From Leptothrix cholodnii SP-6 (GTDB lineage: Bacteria; Pseudomonadota; Gammaproteobacteria; Burkholderiales; Burkholderiaceae_C): a stretch of 64,000 nucleotides of DNA. Numbering within the stretch: the first letter of the stretch is position 1; each line of letters begins with the position of its first letter. Positions 57,878 through 64,000 of this stretch are shown here, piece after piece. Where the stretch lies: contig NC_010524.1 of the NCBI RefSeq assembly GCF_000019785.1, forward strand, positions 1,798,001 through 1,862,000, read 5' to 3'. Both the position numbers and the translations under genes were made by a program. Under the pieces are notes generated by a model. The model was not told the DNA's origin. It searched no databases and saw only the letters and a list, made by a program, of their open reading frames with translations.

Positions 57878-59290
57878 TCAGAGCGCGCCGCGTTGGCGCA
57901 GGTCGGCCAGCGTCAGGTCGAGGCAGCGGCGGATCAGGCCCATCAGCTCGTCGATCTGCGCGCGCGTGATCACCAGTGGCGGCGCGATGATCATGCGGTC
58001 GCCGACCGCGCGCATCACCAGGCCGTTGGCGAAGCAGTGGCCGCGGCACAGCATGCCGACTTCGAGCGACGCGTCGAAGGCCACCGGCGCGCCATCGGGA
58101 CCGGCCTTGTCCTTGCACAGCAGCATCGCGCCCATCAGGCCGCAGGTCTGGGTGTCGCCGATCAGCGGGTGCGCGCGCAGCGCCTCGAACTGCTGCGCCA
58201 GATACGGGCCGACGTCCTCGCGCACATGCTCGACCAGGCCGAGCTGCCGGATCAGCCGGATGTTGGCCAGCGCCACCGCGCAGGCCACCGGGTGGCCCGA
58301 GTAGGTGTAGCCGTGTTCGAACTCGCCGCCCTGTTCGATCAGGGCCTTGGCGACGCGCTCGCCGACCAGCACGCCGCCCAGCGGCACGTAGCCGCTGGTC
58401 ACGCCCTTGGCGAAGGTGATCAGGTCGGGCCGCGTGCCCATGGTCTGGCAGCCGAACCAGTTGCCGGTGCGCCCGAAGCCGGTGATGACCTCGTCGCTTA
58501 CCAGCAGGATGCCGTACCGGTCGCAGATGCGCTGGATCTCGGGCCAGTAGCTCGCCGGCGGCACGATCACGCCGCCCGCGCCCTGCACTGGCTCGCCGAT
58601 GAAGGCGGCCACCTTGTCCGCGCCGATCTCGAGGATCTTGTCTTCGAGCCAGCGCGCGGCCTTCAGGCCGAAGGCCTCGCGGTCCATGCCGCGGCCGTGT
58701 TCGATCCAGTAGGGCTGGTCGATGTGGTCGATGCCCGGGATCGGCAGGCCGCCCTGCGCGTGCATGTATTTCATGCCGCCGAGCGAGGCGCCGGCCATGG
58801 TCGAGCCGTGGTAGCCGTTCCAGCGGCCGATGATCACCTGGCGCTCGGGCTGGCCCTGCAGATCCCAGTAGCGCCGCACCATGCGCACGACGGTGTCGTT
58901 GCCCTCCGAGCCGGAGTTGGCGAAGAACACGTGCTGGAAACCCGGCGGGCTGATCTGCGCCAGCAGCTCGGCCAGCTCGACGGCCGGTGGCGTGGTGGTC
59001 TGGAAGAAGCTGTTGTAGAACGGCAGTTGCCGCATCTGCTGCGTGGCGGCGTCGACCAGGGCCTCCTGGCCGTAGCCGACGTTGACGCACCACAGGCCGC
59101 TCATCGCGTCGAACAGCTGGTGGCCCTCGCTGTCCCAGAGGTAGACGTCGTGCGCGCGCGTGATGATGCGCGAGCCCTTCCGGGCCAGCGCCTGGAAGTC
59201 GGTGAACGGATGCAGGAAGTGCGCGGCGTCGGCGGCTTGCCAGTCGGCGGTGGTGCGGGGCGCCGCGTGGGTCGGGATGTTCGTGTTCAT
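57878..59290 (-). CDS. spuC: Putrescine-pyruvate type aminotransferase, SpuC-like
   Basis: A 470-residue class III PLP aminotransferase. The start MNTNIPTHAAPRTTADWQ is typical for SpuC, and FAKGVTSGYVPLGG holds the PLP lysine. SpuC moves the amino group of putrescine (or other polyamines) to pyruvate, giving 4-aminobutyraldehyde. Together with PuuA and PuuB it offers two alternative routes to GABA. It lies between puuA and puuC. Confidence 0.87.
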   Translation of the reverse strand: MNTNIPTHAAPRTTADWQAADAAHFLHPFTDFQALARKGSRIITRAHDVYLWDSEGHQLFDAMSGLWCVNVGYGQEALVDAATQQMRQLPFYNSFFQTTTPPAVELAELLAQISPPGFQHVFFANSGSEGNDTVVRMVRRYWDLQGQPERQVIIGRWNGYHGSTMAGASLGGMKYMHAQGGLPIPGIDHIDQPYWIEHGRGMDREAFGLKAARWLEDKILEIGADKVAAFIGEPVQGAGGVIVPPASYWPEIQRICDRYGILLVSDEVITGFGRTGNWFGCQTMGTRPDLITFAKGVTSGYVPLGGVLVGERVAKALIEQGGEFEHGYTYSGHPVACAVALANIRLIRQLGLVEHVREDVGPYLAQQFEALRAHPLIGDTQTCGLMGAMLLCKDKAGPDGAPVAFDASLEVGMLCRGHCFANGLVMRAVGDRMIIAPPLVITRAQIDELMGLIRRCLDLTLADLRQRGAL

Positions 59291-59324
59291 CGGGGTTCTC
59301 CGGGTTCGGTCGAAGGTGTCGCGT

Positions 59325-60689
59325 TCAGACGTGCAGGAGAAGGTGCTCCCTCTCCCACGGTGAAATCACCTTCATGAACTCGGCGTGCTCGATCTCCTTG
59401 ACCTCGGTGTAGACGGTGATGAACTCGGCGCCGAGCACGTCGGCCAGGTCTTTTTCGTTGCGCAGCAGGTCGAGCGCTTCGCCCAGGCTGCGTGGCAACG
59501 CGAAGTCGCCGAGGTAGGCGTCGCCCTTGCATTCCGGGGTCGGCTCGATGCGGTTCTTGATGCCCAGGTAGCCGCAGGCCAGCGTCGCGGCGAGCGCGAC
59601 GTAGGGGTTGGCGTCGGCGCCGATGACGCGGTTCTCGATGCGGCGCGCGGCCGGCGTGGCCACCGGGCTGCGGATGCCGACCGTGCGGTTGTCGGTGCCC
59701 CACTGGATGTTGATCGGTGCGGCCGTGAAGCGCGACAGCCGGCGGTAGCTGTTGACGTAGGGCGCGAACAGCGCCATCGCCGCCGGGATGTATTTCTGCA
59801 GCCCGCCGATGTACCAGTAGAACTCGCGGCTGGCCGTGCCGTCGGGGTTGCTGAAGAGGTTCTTGCCGTCGCGGCCGAGCACGCTTTGATGGATGTGCAT
59901 GGCGCTGCCTGGCTCGCCGGCGATCGGCTTGGCCATGAAGGTGGCGAACATGTCGTGGCGCATCGCCGCCTCGCGCACGGTGCGCTTGAAGAAGAACACC
60001 TCGTCGGCCAGCCCGAGCGGGTGGTCGTGGAAGAAGTTGATCTCCATCTGGCCGGCGCCGACCTCGTGAATCAGCGTGTCGACGTTGAGCTCCATCTGCT
60101 CGCAGTACGAATAGACGTCCTCGAACAGCGGATCGAACTCGTTGACCGCGTCGATCGAGTAGGCCTGGCGCGAGGTTTCGGCCCGGCCGCTGCGGCCGAT
60201 CGGGGGTTTCAGCGGCATGTCGGGATCGGAGTTGCGCGCCACCAGGTAGAACTCGAGTTCGGGCGCCACCACCGGGCTCCAGCCTTCGGCGTCGAAAAGT
60301 CCGCAGACGCGCCGCAGCACCGAGCGGGGCGCAAACGGCACCATCCGGCCTTCCTTGTCGTAGCAGTCGTGGATGACCTGCGCGGTCGGGTCGGTGGCCC
60401 ACGGCACGATGCGCACGGTGCGCGGGTCGGGGCGCAGGTGCATGTCGCGGTCGGTCGGGTTGATGACGTCGTAGTAGGGCCCCTCTTCGGGGAACTCGCC
60501 GGTCACGCCCATTGCCACCACCGCCTCGGGCAGGCGCATGCCGCGGTCTTCGGTGAACTTCTGGCGCGGCAGGATCTTGCCGCGCGCCACGCCGGTGAGG
60601 TCCGGAACGAGGCATTCGATTTCGGTGACGCGGCGCTCGTTGAGCCAGTTTTCCAGGTCGCTGAACGTGAAGTGATCTTTGGTGAGCAT
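59325..60689 (-). CDS. puuA: Gamma-glutamylputrescine synthetase
   Basis: A glutamine-synthetase-like ligase that joins glutamate to putrescine with ATP, the first step of the Puu pathway. The start MLTKDHFTFSDLENWLNERR at 60689 has an AGGGA site upstream; the frame extends further but without family resemblance. VAPELEFYLVA, GAGQMEINFFH and NPYVALAATLACG are GS-fold motifs. The 454-residue length and the neighbours fit PuuA/GlnA-like polyamine enzymes rather than housekeeping GlnA. Confidence 0.9.
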   Translation of the reverse strand: MLTKDHFTFSDLENWLNERRVTEIECLVPDLTGVARGKILPRQKFTEDRGMRLPEAVVAMGVTGEFPEEGPYYDVINPTDRDMHLRPDPRTVRIVPWATDPTAQVIHDCYDKEGRMVPFAPRSVLRRVCGLFDAEGWSPVVAPELEFYLVARNSDPDMPLKPPIGRSGRAETSRQAYSIDAVNEFDPLFEDVYSYCEQMELNVDTLIHEVGAGQMEINFFHDHPLGLADEVFFFKRTVREAAMRHDMFATFMAKPIAGEPGSAMHIHQSVLGRDGKNLFSNPDGTASREFYWYIGGLQKYIPAAMALFAPYVNSYRRLSRFTAAPINIQWGTDNRTVGIRSPVATPAARRIENRVIGADANPYVALAATLACGYLGIKNRIEPTPECKGDAYLGDFALPRSLGEALDLLRNEKDLADVLGAEFITVYTEVKEIEHAEFMKVISPWEREHLLLHV

Positions 60690-60796
60690 GAGCAATCCCT
60701 TTGCGCGCCGCATTTGCTCGCATCGTGGGCACGATGGGCCGGGGCTGCGGCGCTGCCACCCGTCGAAGATGCATCGCCGCGGCGGGCGACGCCCCT

Positions 60797-61567
60797 TCAG
60801 CGGCTCGGTGGCCGGTGGGTGTCGCGGTACTCCTGGCAGGCGGCGCCGAAGGCGCGCAGCAGCGTCATCGAGACCGGGTTGTGCGCGGCCTGCCACTCGG
60901 GGTGCCACTGCACGCCCAGGCCGAAGCCGGGCGTGTCGGTGACCGAAAACGCTTCGACCAGACCGTCGGGCGCGAGTGCCTCGATGCGCAGGCCGTCGGC
61001 CAGTCGGTTGACGCCCTGACCGTGCAGGCTGTTGACTTCGAATCCGTCGATGCCTTCGCCATCGAACAGGCGCTCGAACAGACCGCCGGGCCGGATCGCC
61101 ACCCGGTGCGCCGGGCCGTATTGCGTGGCCACCGGCAGCACGGCCAGCGCGCGGTGATCGAGGTGGCCGGGCAGCGTCTGCACGGCCTGGTGCAGGCTGC
61201 CGCCGAGGGCGACGTTGACCTCCTGGAAGCCGCGGCAGATTGCGAAAAGCGGAAGGCCGCGTGCCAGCGCGAGCGGGATCAGCGGCAGGGTCCAGTCGTC
61301 GCGCACCGGGTCGAGCGGCAGCGACGGGTCGTGCACGTCCTCGCCGAAACGGCTCGGATGCACGTTGGAGGGCGAGCCCGACAGCAGCACGCCGTCGGCC
61401 AGGTCGAGCAGGGCATCGATTTCGTCGTGGTGGGCCGAGGGCACCACCAGGGGCAGGGCGCCCGCCAGCCGGACGGCATCGACGTATTTCTGGCCGGCCA
61501 CATGGAAGGGATGCTGGCCGAGCATCCGGTTGCAGGCCGGTACCAGCACGACGGGCAAGCGACTCAT
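60797..61567 (-). CDS. puuD: Gamma-glutamyl-GABA hydrolase
   Basis: PuuD releases GABA and glutamate from gamma-glutamyl-GABA. It is a class I glutamine-amidotransferase-like hydrolase with the nucleophile in FAICRGFQE and the His-Glu pair in GVQWHPEW. The start MSRLPVVLVPACNR at 61567 gives 256 residues. The frame is open for 51 codons upstream, but these are not family-like. Confidence 0.92.
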   Translation of the reverse strand: MSRLPVVLVPACNRMLGQHPFHVAGQKYVDAVRLAGALPLVVPSAHHDEIDALLDLADGVLLSGSPSNVHPSRFGEDVHDPSLPLDPVRDDWTLPLIPLALARGLPLFAICRGFQEVNVALGGSLHQAVQTLPGHLDHRALAVLPVATQYGPAHRVAIRPGGLFERLFDGEGIDGFEVNSLHGQGVNRLADGLRIEALAPDGLVEAFSVTDTPGFGLGVQWHPEWQAAHNPVSMTLLRAFGAACQEYRDTHRPPSR

Positions 61568-61792
61568 GAGCGCCTCGCGTCGAATGAATGCGTTTGCGGA
61601 CTTCTTGCGGTGGGCGAGGTGCGCGGCAGGTGTCTCATTGGGCTTGCTGCAGCCGGCTTGTTGAGCCGGCGACACTGGGCTTACTGAAGTTGGGAATGTC
61701 GTTCGAATGACCTTGTGCACGGAGTGTGCCAGAGGCCTTCGAGGCCGTCCCGCGGGCTTCCACCGAGCGTGGGCCGGGTGGCCTGTGCGCGT

Positions 61793-63118
61793 TCAGAGCA
61801 GGTCCTTCAGGCGATACCAGGCCATGCCCAGCACCAGCGACGGCATGCGCAGCCAGCGCCCGCCCGGAAACGGCCGGTGCTTGATGCGCGCGAACACGTC
61901 GAAGCGCGAACTGTCGCCGCTGATTGCCTGCGCCACCAGCTTGCCGGCCAGACCGGTCAGCGCCAGCCCGTGGCCCGAGAAGCCCTGCAGGTAGTAGACG
62001 TTGGGCGTGCGCGCCGCGCGATCGGTGCCGACACCTGGCAGACGGCCGAAATCGGGCGCGCGGTTCATGCTGATGTCGACGAAGCCGCCCCAGGCGTGGG
62101 CGATGCGCACCTCGCTCAGGCCCGGGAACGTGCGCACCATGCGCGCCTTCATCGACTCGGCCAGCCGGCGCGGCGTGAACATGCTGTAGCTGACGCGCCC
62201 GCCGTAGAGCAGCCGGTGGTCGGCGGTGGGGCGGAAGTGGTCGAGCACGAAGTTGGTGTCGCAGACCGCCGCGCGGGTGGGCAGCAGGTCGGCCAGCAGC
62301 TCGGCCGGCAGGCGTTCGGTGCAGGCGATGTAGGTGCCCACCGGCATGATGCGCGGCTCGAGTTCGGGCGCCAGGCCCTGCTGGTGGACGTTGCCGGCCA
62401 GCAGCACCTGATCGGCCACCACCTTGCCGCGGGCGGTGTGCAGCGTGGCGGGCTGGCCGCGTTCGAGCCGGGTCACCGCGCTGCTTTCGTAGATGCGCAC
62501 GCCCGCTGCACTGGCCGCCCGAGCCAGGCCGAGCGCGTACTTGAGCGGGTGCAGGTGGCCCGATCGCGGGTCGTGGATGCCGGCGTAGTAGCGCGGGCTG
62601 TGGATCCAGTGTTCGAGTTCCTGGCGTGCGATCCATTGGAACGCGTGTTCGTAGACCCGCGCCATGCGCTCGACCCAGGTCTTGAGCTCGCTGGCCTTGC
62701 GCACGTTGGTGGCCAGGCTCAGGTAGCCGCTCTGCCAGTCGCAGTCGATGCGGTGGCGCTGGCAGCGCTGGCCGATCAGGTCGATCGCCTCCAGGCTCAT
62801 GTCCCAGACCTGGCGCGCCGCGCGCAGGCCGAGCTGCTGCTCGATCTCGGTCTGATCGCAGGCCAGCCCGTGGATGGCCTGACCGCCGTTGCGCCCGGAT
62901 GCGCCCCAGCCGACCTGCTGGGCTTCGAGCAGCACCACCTGGTGGCCCCGTTCGGCCAGCTCCAGCGCAGCCGACAGCCCGGCCAACCCGCCGCCGACCA
63001 CCGCCACGTCGCAGCGCAGATCGCCGTCGAACACCGGCCAGTGGTGGTCACGGATCGCCGTGGCGGCGTAGTACGAGTCGCTCGCGAGAGCGGTGTCGAT
63101 GTCCAGCAGTCGGCCCAT
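61793..63118 (-). CDS. puuB: Gamma-glutamylputrescine oxidase
   Basis: A 441-residue FAD-dependent amine oxidase of the DAO fold: DVAVVGGGLAGLSAALELAERG near residue 37 binds FAD, and GRNGGQAIHGLACDQ and SGHGLALTGLAGKLVAQAI are typical of PuuB relatives. It oxidises gamma-glutamylputrescine to the aldehyde used by PuuC. A 225-base spacer without recognisable gene separates it from puuD. Confidence 0.9.
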   Translation of the reverse strand: MGRLLDIDTALASDSYYAATAIRDHHWPVFDGDLRCDVAVVGGGLAGLSAALELAERGHQVVLLEAQQVGWGASGRNGGQAIHGLACDQTEIEQQLGLRAARQVWDMSLEAIDLIGQRCQRHRIDCDWQSGYLSLATNVRKASELKTWVERMARVYEHAFQWIARQELEHWIHSPRYYAGIHDPRSGHLHPLKYALGLARAASAAGVRIYESSAVTRLERGQPATLHTARGKVVADQVLLAGNVHQQGLAPELEPRIMPVGTYIACTERLPAELLADLLPTRAAVCDTNFVLDHFRPTADHRLLYGGRVSYSMFTPRRLAESMKARMVRTFPGLSEVRIAHAWGGFVDISMNRAPDFGRLPGVGTDRAARTPNVYYLQGFSGHGLALTGLAGKLVAQAISGDSSRFDVFARIKHRPFPGGRWLRMPSLVLGMAWYRLKDLL

Positions 63119-63179
63119 GCGCGTCAGGCTAACAGGATCTGCGCGGCAGTCGTTGCACCTGCGGGCGGTGGCGCGTCTG

Positions 63180-64000
63180 TCAGGCTGTGCGCTTGAGGGC
63201 GTCGGCGATCGTGCCGACGATCTGGTCGATCTGGGCGCGCTCGATGATCAGCGGCGGCGACAGCGCGATCGTGTCGCCGGTGGTGCGCACCAGCAGGCCG
63301 CGCTCGAAGCAGTCGAGGAACACGTTGAACGCGCGCTTGCCCGGTTCTCCCGGGATCGACGCCAGCTCGATGCCGCCCACCAGGCCGATGTTGCGGATGT
63401 CGATCACGTGCGGCGCACCGCGCAGCGTGTGCAGCGACTCGGCGAAGTAGCCTTGCAGCTCGCCGGCGCGTGTCAGCAGGCCTTCGTCGGCATAGGTTGC
63501 CAGCGTGCCCAGGCCGGCGGCGCAGGCCAGCGGGTGGGCCGAGTAGGTGTAACCGTGCGGGAACTCGATCAGGTGCTCGGGCCCGCTCATGAAGGTGTCG
63601 TGGATGGCCTGCCTGGCGATCACCGCGCCCATCGGCACGCAGCCGTTGGTGAGGCCCTTGGCCACCGTCATCAGGTCGGGCGTGACGCCGAAGGTATGTG
63701 CCGCGAACGCCTGGCCGGTGCGGCCGAAACCGGTGATGACCTCGTCGAAGATCAGCAGGATGCCGTGCTTGTCGCAGATCTGGCGCAGGCGCTGCAGGTA
63801 GCCGGTGGGCGGCACCAGCACGCCGGTCGAGCCGGCCACAGGCTCGACGATCACCGCGGCGATGGTCGAGGCGTCGTGCAGCGCGACCAGGCGCTCGAGG
63901 TCGTCGGCCAGGTCGGCGCCGTGTGCGGGCTGGCCGACGCTGTAGGCGTTGCGCGCCGGGTCGTGGGTGTGGCGCAGGTGGTCGACGCCGCCGAGCATCG
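63180..64000 (-). CDS. Class III aminotransferase, C-terminal part (omega-amino acid type)
   Basis: The frame runs off the window end, so the N-terminus is missing; about 273 residues are visible. VEPVAGSTGVLVPP, LLIFDEVITGFGRTG and TVAKGLTNGCVPMGAV with the PLP lysine identify a class III aminotransferase. RNAYSVGQPAHGADLADDLERL resembles beta-alanine/omega-amino acid:pyruvate aminotransferases. In this context it could transaminate GABA or a related product. It is a second enzyme of this class beside SpuC. Confidence 0.85.
   Translation of the reverse strand, partial: MLGGVDHLRHTHDPARNAYSVGQPAHGADLADDLERLVALHDASTIAAVIVEPVAGSTGVLVPPTGYLQRLRQICDKHGILLIFDEVITGFGRTGQAFAAHTFGVTPDLMTVAKGLTNGCVPMGAVIARQAIHDTFMSGPEHLIEFPHGYTYSAHPLACAAGLGTLATYADEGLLTRAGELQGYFAESLHTLRGAPHVIDIRNIGLVGGIELASIPGEPGKRAFNVFLDCFERGLLVRTTGDTIALSPPLIIERAQIDQIVGTIADALKRTA

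Overview
The window is a GC-rich, tightly packed piece of a bacterial chromosome. Gene content and order (folC - SPOR protein - cvpA - purF - metZ - gltX; rimP - nusA - infB - rbfA - truB - typA) and the proteins themselves point to a betaproteobacterium of the order Burkholderiales, probably a Leptothrix/Rubrivivax/Variovorax-like lineage. The order assignment is an inference from gene order and protein character, not from a 16S sequence. No insertion sequence, phage, CRISPR array or rRNA operon was seen.

Layout. 1-6.5 kb: housekeeping genes for folate, purine, methionine and glutamyl-tRNA. 6.5-7.15 kb: a five-tRNA array (Ala, Glu, Asp, Glu, Asp) with its own promoter, an internal terminator-like hairpin and a strong final terminator. 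7.2-15 kb, minus strand: a glucose module (glucokinase, a Gts-type ABC importer, a TctE/TctD-type two-component system) and fabI. 16.1-24.5 kb, plus strand: the transcription/translation operon from rimP to truB plus typA. 24.6-34.5 kb: a DMT exporter, a four-gene minus-strand redox operon (TVP38-flavoprotein fusion, DUF547, SelD-N-terminus-like flavoprotein, DUF3047), and a plus-strand Mla/MCE-type lipid transport operon.

34.5-46.7 kb is the most interesting part. A nine-gene, almost gap-free minus-strand operon starts with a PhnD/C/E/E-like ABC importer resembling the putative selenate type. It continues with an SMR transporter, a SAM methyltransferase, an ATP-grasp ligase, a YHS-domain lipoprotein and a patatin-like lipoprotein. 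Divergent from it lie egtD, senA, senB and senC (selD homologue), the enzyme set for selenoneine, the selenium analogue of ergothioneine. Read together, this is a selenium uptake and selenoneine island. The roles of the ATP-grasp, methyltransferase, YHS and patatin proteins are not established and are the best candidates for something undescribed.

46.9-51.2 kb: dusA and two GGDEF proteins in tandem. 51.2-64 kb, minus strand: a polyamine block with a PotFGHI-type putrescine importer, a DMT exporter, the gamma-glutamyl pathway (PuuA, PuuB, PuuC, PuuD) and two class III aminotransferases, the last running off the window end. Uptake, gamma-glutamylation, oxidation and hydrolysis, or direct transamination, would turn putrescine into GABA or related products.

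Many genes overlap by 4 bases (ATGA or GTGA), so translational coupling is widespread. Long antisense reading frames are a by-product of GC-rich codon use and were left out.
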